Shown here one piece after another: positions 15,982-25,147 of a stretch of 64,000 nucleotides of DNA. Within the stretch, counting starts at the first letter, position 1. Each line of letters begins with the position of its first letter. Origin of the DNA: Candidatus Poribacteria bacterium. GTDB lineage: Bacteria; Poribacteria; WGA-4E; WGA-3G. The notes beneath the pieces were generated by a model, which was not told the origin of the DNA, searched no databases, and saw only the letters and a program-made list of their open reading frames with translations. The stretch covers positions 124,001 through 188,000 of the forward strand of contig JAPPCZ010000034.1 in NCBI GenBank assembly GCA_028824685.1. The letters are read 5' to 3'. The position numbers and the translations under genes were made by a program.

Positions 15982-16533
15982 ATGAATTCGAAAGCCGCCT
16001 TTATATTACTGTTTCTCTTTACAACGGTAACGCTTGTTGGATGTTATACAAAGCTCGGTCATTATGAACCAGCAAATCTCAAGGAGAAACAAGAAAAACG
16101 GGTAGAAAAAGGTAAGAAAGAGATAACACAAACTTCCGATTCTGATTTAGAAACTGAAGGTTACTACGGTCGTCGCAAGCCCGGTTATAGTTTTTCCTAT
16201 TCGGACACGCGAGATTCTTATTGGGTGCCTTACACACCGTATCCATCGTATGCATATTATCCACCAATGTATTATTCCCCACACCCATGGTATTACAGGT
16301 ATGGGTATTATGGGTATCACGTACCTTATTACCGGCATTATAGAGGTTATTATCCGTACAGCGGTAATTATGGAAGGTATCACGGCAGTACATATTATCC
16401 TACTTCACGTGGCACCTACAAGAAAGGATACCGATCTGAGAACCGTCGGTCTCGGGCTTCACGTAGTGTAACTTCGTCTAATCCGCGATCTGAACGTCCG
16501 CAACGGACATCGAGGAACAGGAATGAGAATTAG
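15982..16533 (+). CDS. Tyr-rich lipoprotein
   Basis: 183 residues. The ATG at 15982 is preceded by GGAGATGGAG; an upstream GTG (15952) is less likely. Residues 1-22 end in lipobox LVGC, so the mature protein is lipid-anchored. A Lys/Glu segment (~30-60) is followed by ~70 residues very rich in Tyr, Gly, His and Pro (YAYYPPMYYSPHPWYYRYGY), then a Ser/Arg tail. Low complexity prevents family assignment. The composition resembles surface or cell-wall-associated adhesive proteins; that is a guess. It is followed 59 bases later by an outer-membrane protein gene. Confidence 0.65.
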   Translation: MNSKAAFILLFLFTTVTLVGCYTKLGHYEPANLKEKQEKRVEKGKKEITQTSDSDLETEGYYGRRKPGYSFSYSDTRDSYWVPYTPYPSYAYYPPMYYSPHPWYYRYGYYGYHVPYYRHYRGYYPYSGNYGRYHGSTYYPTSRGTYKKGYRSENRRSRASRSVTSSNPRSERPQRTSRNRNEN

Positions 16534-16592
16534 CATAATAAACGGCTGATTGAAAAAATAAGTGAATTTGGAAAAATAAAGGAGAAAACAAA

Positions 16593-17873
16593 ATGAGACG
16601 AACAATTTTGGGTGTTTTTATCTGTCTATTTGTTACTGGTTTGTTTACAGTGATGTGTCCAGCACAAGTGGAGGAACTGGCAATCGGTAACACATTCGGT
16701 GTAGGTGCGCGGTCAATGGGTATGGGTGGTGCTTCTCTGGGACTCGCTGATGATTTCACCTCACTATATTGGAATCCTGCAGGACTGGCACAAATTCAGA
16801 AGTTTGAATTCTTTACAAGTCTTTCGCATAACACAGCAAACACTGATAGCTTCTTCTCAAGCGATGAAGTCACTGGGACAAGTCGTTCACGGATGCGTCC
16901 GAATTCAATTGGGTTTGTTTATCCGATCTACACGCAACAGGGTGGACTTGCGGTAGCATTTGGTTATAACCGTCCCCAAAACTTTGATTTCCAGACAGCG
17001 GTTCAAGGAGTTGACCCAAGTTCAGGTAACCTTTATAGTGGTCTTGTTGTTGATGAGACGAATATAAACTCTGGAGGTATTGGAATTTGGAGTTTTGGTG
17101 GAAGTGTGTATGTTACTAAGAATTTCCTAATTGGAGGTTCGGTTGACTTCTGGAATGGACATAGCAGTAACCAATTGGATGCAACAGCAACCGATACGTT
17201 GAACGTTGATAACGATTTATCCCGTTTTAGATTTGACGACGAAATTGATAGGGAATACTCAGGTGTAGGCGGTAGAGTTGGAATTTTAGCCAACTTTACA
17301 GATGCAATCAGTCTTGGTGTGACGTTGGTTGCTCCGACAGAGTTGGCCGTTGAAGAGTTATGGCGTGAATATACCGTTGTATTTTACGATGATGGCGAAG
17401 AAGCTTCAGATCCTACAAACGGTGCCCAATCGTTTGATATTGAGAGACCGTTTGAAATTGGAACAGGACTTGCTGTTAAACTGTTGGATAAGCAGTTGAT
17501 TTTGGCGGGTGATGTTCAATTGACGGATTGGCGCCAGACACGTTATGACCCAGTACCAGCAGAAGACATCTCAAAGAATAATTTTGAAGAATTTTATTCA
17601 ACAACTCTACAAGCGAGGTTAGGTGCTGAATTCCGTATACCTACCATTGATACACATCTACGTGTCGGCTATTTCCGCGATACGATTCCGTTTACAGATA
17701 CCGAGATTGAAAATGAGCGGGATTTCCTAACATTCGGTGTAGGCAAGATTTTTGAGGATGCTCTGAAATTTGACCTCGCGTATATGTGGGGCAATTGGCA
17801 GCAGCACAGAAATGATTTGACCACGAAGCGTAATACACATCGAGTTTTCGTTTCAGGGGCATATCGATTTTAA
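16593..17873 (+). CDS. Outer-membrane beta-barrel protein, OmpP1/FadL (Toluene_X)-like
   Basis: 426 residues with signal peptide 1-~24 ending PAQ. After it comes NTFGVGARSMGMGGASLGLADD and YWNPAGLAQ, the N-terminal plug-like motif of FadL/PorV-type outer-membrane transport proteins. The rest alternates amphipathic strands (IGFVYPIY, LAVAFGYNRP, GVGGRVGILANF, LRVGYFRD) and ends in GAYRF, with a terminal Phe as required for Bam assembly. The family exports or imports hydrophobic compounds; the substrate here is unknown. RBS AAAGGAG precedes the ATG. It converges on the ribosomal operon. Confidence 0.8.
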   Translation: MRRTILGVFICLFVTGLFTVMCPAQVEELAIGNTFGVGARSMGMGGASLGLADDFTSLYWNPAGLAQIQKFEFFTSLSHNTANTDSFFSSDEVTGTSRSRMRPNSIGFVYPIYTQQGGLAVAFGYNRPQNFDFQTAVQGVDPSSGNLYSGLVVDETNINSGGIGIWSFGGSVYVTKNFLIGGSVDFWNGHSSNQLDATATDTLNVDNDLSRFRFDDEIDREYSGVGGRVGILANFTDAISLGVTLVAPTELAVEELWREYTVVFYDDGEEASDPTNGAQSFDIERPFEIGTGLAVKLLDKQLILAGDVQLTDWRQTRYDPVPAEDISKNNFEEFYSTTLQARLGAEFRIPTIDTHLRVGYFRDTIPFTDTEIENERDFLTFGVGKIFEDALKFDLAYMWGNWQQHRNDLTTKRNTHRVFVSGAYRF

Positions 17874-17892
17874 TTTTATGCGTGCTTAAATA

Positions 17893-17929
17893 AAAAAGGC
17901 GGAGTCGAAACTCCGTCTTTAATTTTTTA
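17893..17929. terminator. Bidirectional terminator between porin gene and ribosomal superoperon
   Basis: Stem GGCGGAGT/ACTCCGTC with loop CGAA. The T-rich tail is TTTAATTTTTTA on plus and TTTTTTTATTT on minus. It ends both the outer-membrane protein gene and rplQ. Confidence 0.9.
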
Positions 17930-17952
17930 TAATAAAATCTGAAAATCCATGT

Positions 17953-17984
17953 CAGGTGCGGTTAGGAAACCGCACCTACCACAG
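17953..17984 (+). repeat. Family-B palindrome with long stem
   Basis: Perfect 10-bp stem GGTGCGGTTT-type half (17955-17963) with loop AGG and AAACCGCACC, then TACCACAG. It follows the family-B layout but with a longer stem; copies of this longer type also occur inside the ribosomal operon (24479, 29385). Confidence 0.75.
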
Positions 17985-18019
17985 CATATAAATGATTATA
18001 ACATTCGGAATAGCACTTA

Positions 18020-18421
18020 TTAAACAAGCTGAATGTAAGCCATTTGCGCACCATCGCCACGTCTTAATTCGCCACGTATGATTCGGGTGTAACCGCCATT
18101 GCGATCTTGATAACGGGGGGCAATATCCTCAAAAAGTTTCTGAAGTATAGCCTGCTTTTGTATGGCACCTGATTCTCCTCGGCGTGGGGTATAATGCAGA
18201 TTAGCCCCATATAAGAGTCGTGCAGCGCGTCGGCGTGCGTGTAAAGTATCTTTTTTTGCGAGCGTAATGAGTTTTTCCGCGACGCGTCGGAGTTCCTTGC
18301 ATTTGTGCAAGGTTGTCCGAATTTGTTCATGTTCAAACAACGCTGTGGCTTGATTGCGGAAAAGCGCGTTTCTGTGGCTTGTGGTACGCCCTAATTTTCT
18401 GCCACGTTTTCTATGACGCAT
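18020..18421 (-). CDS. rplQ: 50S ribosomal protein L17
   Basis: 133 residues, beginning MRHRKRGRKLGRTTSHRNAL, diagnostic of bacterial L17, which binds 23S rRNA near the exit tunnel. Length is typical, and the C-terminus GGYTRIIRGELRRGDGAQMAYIQLV is conserved. Its ATG shares one base with the rpoA stop (TAATG), so it is translationally coupled. It is the last gene of the superoperon, followed by the terminator at 17893. Confidence 0.97.
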   Translation of the reverse strand: MRHRKRGRKLGRTTSHRNALFRNQATALFEHEQIRTTLHKCKELRRVAEKLITLAKKDTLHARRRAARLLYGANLHYTPRRGESGAIQKQAILQKLFEDIAPRYQDRNGGYTRIIRGELRRGDGAQMAYIQLV

Positions 18422-19419
18422 TATTCTGATTCCTCCCCGTCCGTTTCAGTATATTCGTCGTCATCTAAATCATCCATTCCAAGAGACAAACCCATGTTGG
18501 CAAGTTGGTCTTTGATTTCATTCAGAGAAGTTCTACCGAAATTTTTGTATTCCAACATCTCTTTTTCACTTTTGATGACGAGTTCACGGATAGTTTTGAT
18601 ATTTGCGGTTTCAAGGCAGTTGCCAGCCCGTACTGAAAGTTCCAGATCAGCAACAGGTTTAGAAAGGTACCTGTTTCTTAAGATTTTGGCTTCGTCAATT
18701 TCGGGTTCAGGTTCAACGTAGGATTCATCGAATTCAGTAAAGATATCGAGTTGGCTACGTAAAATGTCTGCTGCCTGCGTAATTGCTTGCTTCGGTGTGA
18801 TACTTCCATCGGTCCATATTTCCAGATTGAGTTGATCAAAATTGGTCACATCCTCAACTCGAGTTTCACTTACCGAGAAGTTGACTTTTTCGACAGGTGA
18901 GAATTTGGCATCAACCGGTATCCATCCAATGGGTTGTTTTGAATCCCTATGTTCTTCTGCGAGTGAGTAGCCGCGTCCTGTTTGGACCTGAATTTCCATA
19001 TCAACACCCTGACATGCATCAAGTGTTGCGATGTGTTGGTCGGGATTAATAATTTCAACGAGTGAATTAGGACGAATATCCGCTGCTGTGAGTTCCCCTG
19101 ACCCACTCGCGGTAAGTTCCAGTACCATGGGGTCGTCCTGTAAAAGGCGAAACCGAATTGCCTTAAGGTTAAGAATTATTTGTACTACATCTTCAAGAAT
19201 CCCTGGAATGGTTGAGTATTCATGCTTGACCTGATCAATTTGAATGGAAGTTATGGCGGCTCCTTTAATCGAGGAGAGAAGTACTCGACGAAGCGAGTTG
19301 CCCAGCGTAGTACCGAATCCTCGCTCAAGCGGTTCTGCGGTATACTTCGCATAATTAGGTTGTAAGGTTTCGGTATCCGCTACCAGACGTTCGGGCATTG
19401 TTAAACGCAGTCTATCCAT
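18421..19419 (-). CDS. rpoA: DNA-directed RNA polymerase alpha subunit
   Basis: 332 residues. N-terminal assembly domain (PLERGFGTTLGNSLRRVLLSS, GAAITSIQID), flexible linker near 235-250, and C-terminal helix-hairpin domain (DLELSVRAGNCLETANIKTIRELV, LGRTSLNEI-type FGRTSLNEIKDQL) that binds UP elements and activators. Acidic tail EYTETDGEESE. RBS AGGAGG precedes the ATG. A 420-base gap separates it from rpsD upstream, unusual in this operon. It is coupled to rplQ downstream. Confidence 0.97.
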   Translation of the reverse strand: MDRLRLTMPERLVADTETLQPNYAKYTAEPLERGFGTTLGNSLRRVLLSSIKGAAITSIQIDQVKHEYSTIPGILEDVVQIILNLKAIRFRLLQDDPMVLELTASGSGELTAADIRPNSLVEIINPDQHIATLDACQGVDMEIQVQTGRGYSLAEEHRDSKQPIGWIPVDAKFSPVEKVNFSVSETRVEDVTNFDQLNLEIWTDGSITPKQAITQAADILRSQLDIFTEFDESYVEPEPEIDEAKILRNRYLSKPVADLELSVRAGNCLETANIKTIRELVIKSEKEMLEYKNFGRTSLNEIKDQLANMGLSLGMDDLDDDEYTETDGEESE

Positions 19420-19839
19420 CGATTTCCTCCTATTGGCTTAAGTTGTTCTATAAACAGAGTCAAACAGCTTTGCTCCAGAAACAATTTTCACCACGAGTAT
19501 TGTGCGTGGGAATGAAGTGGTTTTGCGGAACAGTGGTTTTTTGTGGTATGTCTCGTTATAACTACCTTTTATCGCCGACATGTCCGAAATGCGTAATCAT
19601 TTCTCCGAGTCATATAAAATAGCATAGAAACCCTGACAGCGGAGTTGTGAAAACAACTTGAATTATCTCTTGGAGTTCTGCAAAAGTAAGGTGGATTCAA
19701 GTATTTTATATAGCCTAAACTATAGCGAACCGCATACTTACTGATTTATCCAATTTAATCAATCAGAAGGATTGTATAACATCTGATTGGTAAGTGGATC
19801 AAATTCGGATTTACACCCAAGAGGCAAAGTGGTTAGGTG
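19420..19839 (-). other. 420-base gap inside the superoperon (rpsD-rpoA); no gene seen
   Basis: All six frames are broken and no palindromic repeat of families A-C occurs. The only structure I see is a hairpin, CAATCAGA ... TCTGATTG, around 19760-19790, shortly after the rpsD stop. A secondary promoter or an rRNA-mimic regulatory leader for rpoA is possible, but no consensus -35/-10 pair stands out. Confidence 0.4.
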
Positions 19840-20472
19840 TTACTTAGAGTACAATTCAATAATTAGTTGTGTGTTCAACTCAGATGCAATATGCTCCACA
19901 ATTGGGGCACCTTGTACTCGTCCTTCAGGTTTATCAGAATCAATTTCGAGCCATTCTGGTGCGCCCCGTTGTTTTGAAAATTCTAACGCCTCTTGAATCG
20001 TGATGTTTTCGCGGCTCTTTTCGCGAGGGGTGATAACATCTCCTACTTCAACAAGATAAGAAGGTATATTGACGCGCTTCCCATTGACAGTGAAGTGGTT
20101 GTGTTTCACCAGTTGCCGGGCTTGCTTGCGTGATGTCGCGAATCCCAATCGATAAACAACATTGTCTAAGCGGCGTTCAAGGAGAGCGATTAAATTCTCG
20201 CCAGTGATACCGGTTTGGCGTGCCGCTTTGAAGTAATAGTTGCGAAACTGCTTCTCAAAAATACCGTAGATTCGCTTTGCTTTTTGTTTTGTACGTAGTT
20301 GCCGTCGAAAGTCCCCACGAGCCCGTGTCGGTGGTTTTTGTCCATGGTCGCCAGGTGGATAACTTCGCCGTTCAAAGGAGCACTTCGGTCCGAGGCATCT
20401 GCGCCCCTTTAGGAAAAGTTTTTCACCCTCTCGACGACATAACTTACAGACAGAATCTAAATATCTACTCAT
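19840..20472 (-). CDS. rpsD: 30S ribosomal protein S4 (zinc-binding form)
   Basis: 210 residues. N-terminus CKLCRREGEKLFLKGRRC plus LGPKC supplies the four cysteines of the zinc-containing S4 type. The S4 RNA-binding domain follows (LERRLDNVVYRLGFATSRKQARQLVKHNHFTVNGKRV). S4 nucleates 30S assembly and in many bacteria represses the alpha operon translationally. The C-terminal ~45 residues (EWLEIDSDKPEGRVQGAPI) are family-typical. RBS AAGGAG, ATG start. Confidence 0.97.
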   Translation of the reverse strand: MSRYLDSVCKLCRREGEKLFLKGRRCLGPKCSFERRSYPPGDHGQKPPTRARGDFRRQLRTKQKAKRIYGIFEKQFRNYYFKAARQTGITGENLIALLERRLDNVVYRLGFATSRKQARQLVKHNHFTVNGKRVNIPSYLVEVGDVITPREKSRENITIQEALEFSKQRGAPEWLEIDSDKPEGRVQGAPIVEHIASELNTQLIIELYSK

Positions 20473-20485
20473 GTGTCTCCTTGGT

Positions 20486-20857
20486 TTACACCCGTCGTCT
20501 TTTCGGTGGACGACACCCGTTATGTGGAATAGGCGTCATGTCCTTCATCAAAGTAATTTCTAAGCCCGCGGCGGCAAGAGCGCGAATAGACGACTCTCGT
20601 CCTGATCCGGGACCTTTGACTCTCACTTCAACGCGTTTCACACCGTGTTCCATGGCTTTTCTGGCACATGCTTCGGCTGTCTGCTGTGCGGCAAAAGGTG
20701 TTGACTTGCGCGAACCGGGGAACGTCATTCCTGCGCTTGCCCAAGCAACCGTGTTGCCGTTGAGATCAGTGATAGTCACAATTGTATTATTGAACGTAGC
20801 CTGGATGTGGGCAATGCCCTCCGGCACATTTTTTCGTTCCCGTCTTCGTGAACGCAA
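20486..20857 (-). CDS. rpsK: 30S ribosomal protein S11
   Basis: 123 residues, starting at TTG with AAGGAG 8 bases upstream. [27 protein letters not shown] and [20 protein letters not shown] are hallmark S11 stretches lining the platform of the 30S subunit. The N-terminus is slightly short compared with E. coli (129). The stop is followed after 13 bases by rpsD. Confidence 0.96.
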   Translation of the reverse strand: MRSRRRERKNVPEGIAHIQATFNNTIVTITDLNGNTVAWASAGMTFPGSRKSTPFAAQQTAEACARKAMEHGVKRVEVRVKGPGSGRESSIRALAAAGLEITLMKDMTPIPHNGCRPPKRRRV

Positions 20858-21030
20858 ACTGTTTCTCCTTTAGAAAATATATTTTGTATTGAATTTTGAG
20901 CAATTAACCGTGAAAACACCTTAAACATAATATAGGCAATCACGGAACAATGTTTACCCAAAACCAGCAGCAAATTCGCAGCGGTTGTTTTTCTGCGAAG
21001 AAATAATACCGTTGCGGAACACTGTATAAA

Positions 21031-21426
21031 TTAACCGGCTTTGCGTGCTGTCTCTTTGAGTTTTCTACCAACAGAAATCGTTCGGGCTTTACCCTTTCGT
21101 GTGCGGGCATTCGTATTTGTGCGTTGTCCTCGCACAGGTAACTGCCGTCGGTGACGGAGTCCACGATAACTGTTAATATCCATAAGGCGCTTAATGTTTT
21201 GGTCAACCTCGCGGCGTAAGTCACCTTCAACTTTATATTCTTCAGTGATTTTATCTCGGAGTTGACTGACTTCGTTTTCAGCTAAAGCATCAACCTTCTT
21301 GGCTGGATCAATGTTAAGGTCGGTGACGATCTGTGATGCAGTATGACGACCAATACCGTAAATAGCCGTCAACGCAATATCAATCCGTTTAGTACGAGGA
21401 AGATCTACTCCTGCTATGCGTGCCAT
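21031..21426 (-). CDS. rpsM: 30S ribosomal protein S13
   Basis: 131 residues. The ATG at 21426 is preceded by AAGGAG and begins [15 protein letters not shown], the universal S13 start; an in-frame extension further upstream overlaps rpmJ and is rejected. The helix-two-turn-helix [12 protein letters not shown] and the basic tail [15 protein letters not shown] contact 16S rRNA and the P-site tRNA. Length is normal. Confidence 0.97.
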   Translation of the reverse strand: MARIAGVDLPRTKRIDIALTAIYGIGRHTASQIVTDLNIDPAKKVDALAENEVSQLRDKITEEYKVEGDLRREVDQNIKRLMDINSYRGLRHRRQLPVRGQRTNTNARTRKGKARTISVGRKLKETARKAG

Positions 21427-21452
21427 GGGTTTCTCCTTAAATTTGGACGAGA

Positions 21453-21569
21453 TTATCCCTGCCGTTGTTTGTGCTTCGGATTTGAAGAACAAATGACGCG
21501 GATAACCCCTTTTCTTTTTATAACTTTGCAACGATTACACATTTTTTTGACAGATGGTCGGACTTTCAT
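21453..21569 (-). CDS. rpmJ: 50S ribosomal protein L36 (zinc-binding)
   Basis: A 38-residue gene, [20 protein letters not shown] to HKQRQG. The C11-x2-C14-x12-C27-x5-H33 arrangement is the zinc-ribbon of the C+ form of L36. The position between secY and rpsM is the usual one, although infA, which normally precedes it, is missing here and is found at 48390. The stop lies 26 bases before the rpsM start. Confidence 0.95.
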   Translation of the reverse strand: MKVRPSVKKMCNRCKVIKRKGVIRVICSSNPKHKQRQG

Positions 21570-21654
21570 AGTTTTCCCTTCAATTTACTTGCCGTAGGAG
21601 CACTTTACAAGCAAGTCCCTTTCATACAGCATACATGCCTGTGGTATAGTGTTG

Positions 21655-23007
21655 TTATCTTCTTGAGCGTCCTTTCAAACGTCTATCTTTTAAAAACCCA
21701 TCATAATGACGCATCGTTAAGTAAGATTCAATTTGGGAAACGGTATCCAATACAACACCTACAACAATCAAAACGGACGCACCCTCAACCATGCCACCAA
21801 CACCGAGCCAGCTGGTGATAGAAATAGGAATTACGGCAATGGCAGCGAGGAACAGAGCCCCGGGGAGCGTGATACGGGTTAGTGTGGTGTTGATATAATC
21901 TGCTGTCTGTTTTCCAGGACGAAGTCCGGGGATAAAACCTCCGTATTTCTGCAAGTCCTCTGCCATTTGAACAGGGTTAACTTGGACTGCTGTGTAGAAA
22001 TAGGTGAATCCAATGATTAACAACGCATAAAGAGAGAGGTAGAAAAAGGTCGGATTTCCTGGATCCATCAAATTAGCCAAAATACTGACAAAATCCCAGT
22101 CTTGTGGCATCATGCCGATAAGTACTCCTGGGAACGTCATCAACGTGATAGCGAAGATAATCGGAATCATACCTGCGGTGTTGACACGTAGCGGTAGATG
22201 CATTGCGCGTCCACCGAACACTTTTCCGCCTCGTATTTGCCGTCCGTATTGTACTGGAATCTTACGCACAGAAAGATGGATAAAGATTGTGCCTGACACA
22301 GCGATGACAATAAGAGCGAGTAACATAGCAAGTTGAGCAAGTCCAAAACGCGTATCTTGTACCAGACTCCTGAACACAGTCGCAACACCATTTGGAAATC
22401 CTGCCATAATACCGACAGTAATAATTATTGAGATTCCTTGCCCAATACCACGTTCGGTAATTTGCTCACCGAGCCACATTACAAAAGCGGTACCTGCGGT
22501 CAGTGTTAAGACCGCCAAGGCGTGCCACCAGATGGTCGGATTGTCAACTATGGTTCCTGCCTCTTGCCCAACGAGTTGTCCCGGATTTCTCAACAGAATT
22601 GTAATCATTACGCCTTGAACAATACTGAGAAGAACGGTACCGTAGCGGGTGTATTGGGTGATTTTCTTACGTCCATCCGGTTCTTTAGAAAGTTTTTCAA
22701 GGGACGGAACAATGACAGCAAGCAGCTGCATAATAATTGATGCACTGATATAAGGCTGAATACCGAGAGCGAAAATCGTCATCTGGCTGAATGCACCACC
22801 AGAAAAGATGTTAATCAACGCCAAAACATTTCCTGTGCCCTCATTCGTATCCATAAGTTGCTTGAAAAAAGCTTCAAGGGCACCATCATTAATACCAGGT
22901 AGCGTAATGTGTGCGCCAAGTCGGTAAACAACCAGGAGTAGCACAGTAAAAATAATGCGCTTGCGTAATTCAGGGATTTTAAAAGCGTTTTGAATTGGCT
23001 TAATCAC
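21655..23007 (-). CDS. secY: Preprotein translocase subunit SecY
   Basis: 450 residues, the pore of the Sec translocon. Ten transmembrane helices are visible. Conserved points are NAFKIPELRKRIIFT at the N-terminus, RLGAHITLPGIN, the plug region with GGAFSQMTIFALGIQPYISASIIMQLL, and the cytosolic loop YTAVQVNPVQMAEDLQKYGGFIPGLRPGKQT. Start is GTG immediately after the rplO stop (TAAGTG), with GAGGTGAT as RBS. adk and map, often next, are absent. Confidence 0.97.
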   Translation of the reverse strand: MIKPIQNAFKIPELRKRIIFTVLLLVVYRLGAHITLPGINDGALEAFFKQLMDTNEGTGNVLALINIFSGGAFSQMTIFALGIQPYISASIIMQLLAVIVPSLEKLSKEPDGRKKITQYTRYGTVLLSIVQGVMITILLRNPGQLVGQEAGTIVDNPTIWWHALAVLTLTAGTAFVMWLGEQITERGIGQGISIIITVGIMAGFPNGVATVFRSLVQDTRFGLAQLAMLLALIVIAVSGTIFIHLSVRKIPVQYGRQIRGGKVFGGRAMHLPLRVNTAGMIPIIFAITLMTFPGVLIGMMPQDWDFVSILANLMDPGNPTFFYLSLYALLIIGFTYFYTAVQVNPVQMAEDLQKYGGFIPGLRPGKQTADYINTTLTRITLPGALFLAAIAVIPISITSWLGVGGMVEGASVLIVVGVVLDTVSQIESYLTMRHYDGFLKDRRLKGRSRR

Positions 23008-23454
23008 TTAAATCACCTCGGCTGTGCCGCCTTTTGCTTCAATTTTTTCAATGGCTGATTTTGAGAAGCGATGTGCGCGCACGTTCAACCGTTTGTCAAG
23101 TTCACCGTCGCCGAGTATTTTAATAAGGGCGTTTTTGCGTTTGATGATGCCGATTTCGCGCAGACGTTCAGGATTGACTTCCACCTCATCATCAAATAGG
23201 TTCAGAGTTTTAATATTAACGACATCGTACTCTAAACGTTTGTGTGCGATTCTTCGGGGGCCACGCTTTGGGACACGTCTAACCAATGGCATCTGTCCAC
23301 CTTCAAACCAAGCGGGAATTGAACTGCCAGAACGCGATTTTTGTCCTTTATGCCCGCGACCACAAGTGCCGCCATACCCCGATCCACGACCACGACCAAC
23401 GCGTTTTCGGTTGCGATTTGACCCAGGTGCAGGTTTGAGTTCGTTAAGTTTCAT
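23008..23454 (-). CDS. rplO: 50S ribosomal protein L15
   Basis: 148 residues: MKLNELKPAPGSNRNRKRVGRGRGSGYGGTCGRGHKGQ, the glycine/arginine-rich L15 extension that threads into 23S rRNA, followed by the globular domain ending AIEKIEAKGGTAEVI. It directly follows rpsE with a 35-base gap, so rpmD (L30), normally between them, is absent. It abuts secY. Confidence 0.97.
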   Translation of the reverse strand: MKLNELKPAPGSNRNRKRVGRGRGSGYGGTCGRGHKGQKSRSGSSIPAWFEGGQMPLVRRVPKRGPRRIAHKRLEYDVVNIKTLNLFDDEVEVNPERLREIGIIKRKNALIKILGDGELDKRLNVRAHRFSKSAIEKIEAKGGTAEVI

Positions 23455-23489
23455 TGAATCTTTTGTTCCTTAGATATGACTGAGTAGGT

Positions 23490-24020
23490 TCAGCTGTTAG
23501 AATTTTTAGGACGTTTATGTAAAAGCTCTTCGACCGTTTTGCCTCGAATTCGTGCGACTTCATTGACATCCTTGAGACTTCTCAAGCCGATCATCGTAGC
23601 CTCAGCGATATTTTTGACATTTCTTGAAGACAAGCATTTTGTAAGGGCATCTCGGACACCTGCATATTCCAAAATTGCGCGCGTAGCATGCCCAGCAATG
23701 ATACCGGTACCGGGGCTTGCAGGTTTAAGTAAAACTTTAGCAGATTTGAATTCACAGATGATTTCATGGGGGAGAGTTCCATCAGACAAGGGAACACGAA
23801 TCAAATTTTTGCGAGCATCGGCAAAACTTTTGCGAAGCGCGCCAGCAATTTCGCTTGCGCTTCCAAAACCGATTCCGACGATGCCGTCACGATTGCCGAC
23901 AACAGAGAGGGTATTAAAACTCGGTGTTCTCCTCCCTTTACCAACACGCATGACTCGGTTTATGTCAATAGGGCGTTCTTCAAATTCAAAATCATCAGGA
24001 TTGATTTTTTCTAATAGCAA
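23490..24020 (-). CDS. rpsE: 30S ribosomal protein S5
   Basis: 176 residues. N-terminal double-stranded-RNA-binding-like domain (VMRVGKGRRTPSFNTLSVVGNRDGIVGIGFGSA) and C-terminal domain (LLKPASPGTGIIAGHATRAILEYAGVRDALTKCL). S5 is at the mRNA entry and accuracy centre of the 30S. Start is TTG with AAGGAG six bases upstream; no ATG is available before the conserved domain except internally. Confidence 0.96.
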   Translation of the reverse strand: MLLEKINPDDFEFEERPIDINRVMRVGKGRRTPSFNTLSVVGNRDGIVGIGFGSASEIAGALRKSFADARKNLIRVPLSDGTLPHEIICEFKSAKVLLKPASPGTGIIAGHATRAILEYAGVRDALTKCLSSRNVKNIAEATMIGLRSLKDVNEVARIRGKTVEELLHKRPKNSNS

Positions 24021-24051
24021 AAAAGTCTCCTTTCAGGACGAAGTTGGGCAG

Positions 24052-24420
24052 TTAAAACTTAAGCCCTTCTTCCCTTGCAGCTTCAGCGAGCGCTTTGACT
24101 CGACCATGATATAAATAACCGCTTCGGTCAAAAACGACTCCCTCTATTTGATGTTCTTTTGCCTTTTGTGCGATGAGTTGACCAACGCTTTGAGCAACTT
24201 TTATTTTTCCTCCCTCATCGGCGTTTCCCTTTACTTCAGGAGATAAACTGGAGGCATGAGCAAGCGTTTTACCATTCTCATCATCAATTATTTGGGCGTA
24301 AATATGTTTTAAACTTCTATTTACAGAGAGCCGAGGGCGCTGACTCGTGCCGTTAATCTTACGGCGAACTCTTTTCTTTCTTTGAAGATGGCTCATCTGT
24401 TTGCTCTTCATCTTTTCCAA
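24052..24420 (-). CDS. rplR: 50S ribosomal protein L18
   Basis: 122 residues; [34 protein letters not shown] and [28 protein letters not shown] identify L18, the 5S rRNA-binding protein of the central protuberance. TTG start with GGGAGG seven bases upstream; an internal ATG three codons later is an alternative. A family-B palindrome lies in the 100-base gap between it and rplF. Confidence 0.95.
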   Translation of the reverse strand: MEKMKSKQMSHLQRKKRVRRKINGTSQRPRLSVNRSLKHIYAQIIDDENGKTLAHASSLSPEVKGNADEGGKIKVAQSVGQLIAQKAKEHQIEGVVFDRSGYLYHGRVKALAEAAREEGLKF

Positions 24421-24478
24421 CGGATTTCCTCCCGCAGCAAAACTCTAATTATACTTGATTACGCACACTTTCTGTCTC

Positions 24479-24506
24479 GGCGCGTTTACAAAACGCGCCT
24501 ACCAGG
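24479..24506 (+). repeat. Family-B palindrome inside the ribosomal operon (rplF-rplR)
   Basis: Perfect 9-bp stem GGCGCGTTT (24479-24487), loop ACA, AAACGCGCC (24491-24499), then TACCAGG. It lies wholly between the rplF stop and the rplR start. There is no T-run on the minus strand, so it need not terminate transcription. It could affect mRNA stability or be a passive insertion. Confidence 0.8.
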
Positions 24507-24520
24507 TGTTTTACTAATAA

Positions 24521-25087
24521 TTATCCAGCAACCTTTCCTTCTTTATCTCGGACACGCTCGCCATCGTATCGGATACCTTTACTGGGCTTATAAGTTTCGG
24601 GTTTCTTAATTTGACGAATAGAGGCAGCGACTTGTCCAACGACTTGCTTATCAATTCCACTCACAACAATAGGAATATGCGCCTGTCCATCAATATTCTC
24701 CGGAGGTTCAACAGTCAATGTGATTCCTTCGGGAGGGGTGAAGATTACAGAGTGTGAATATCCTACATCAAGGGTTAAAACATTCTGACGATTAACCTCT
24801 GCACGGTATCCTGTACCAACAACGCGCAATTTCTTCTCAAAACCTTCCGAAACCCCTGTTACCATGTTCGCGATGAGGCTGCGTGCCAAACCGTGTAGTG
24901 CTTTGTGTTGTTTCTCATCGTTCGCGCGTGTGACCGTGATAACGTTTTCTTCTATATTCGCATCAATTCCTTGTGGAATAATCCAATTCAGTGTGCCTTT
25001 GGGACCCTCTACTTGGACCTCACTGTCGTTGAAAGCAACTTTGACTGCACTCGGAATCGGAATCGGAATTTGTCCAATGCGTGACAT
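24521..25087 (-). CDS. rplF: 50S ribosomal protein L6
   Basis: 188 residues with two tandem L6 RNA-binding folds: MSRIGQIPIPIPSAVKV ... GPKGTLNWIIPQGID, then GTGYRAEVNRQNVLTLDVGYSHSVIF and the signature IRQIKKPETYKPSKGIRYDGERVRDKEGK. Located near the sarcin-ricin loop. Slightly longer than E. coli L6 (177). ATG start with AGAAATAGAAT upstream, a weak RBS. Confidence 0.97.
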   Translation of the reverse strand: MSRIGQIPIPIPSAVKVAFNDSEVQVEGPKGTLNWIIPQGIDANIEENVITVTRANDEKQHKALHGLARSLIANMVTGVSEGFEKKLRVVGTGYRAEVNRQNVLTLDVGYSHSVIFTPPEGITLTVEPPENIDGQAHIPIVVSGIDKQVVGQVAASIRQIKKPETYKPSKGIRYDGERVRDKEGKVAG

Positions 25088-25147
25088 TCTATTTCTCCAG
25101 TTTACATTTTGAACTTGCAGGTATGCTGTTAAGCATTTAGCACATAA

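Noticed and set aside
20277..20873. 198-codon frame antisense to rpsD and rpsK
   Set aside because: Crosses two conserved ribosomal genes on the opposite strand.
23539..24114. 191-codon frame antisense to rpsE
   Set aside because: Shadow of S5; no homology or RBS.
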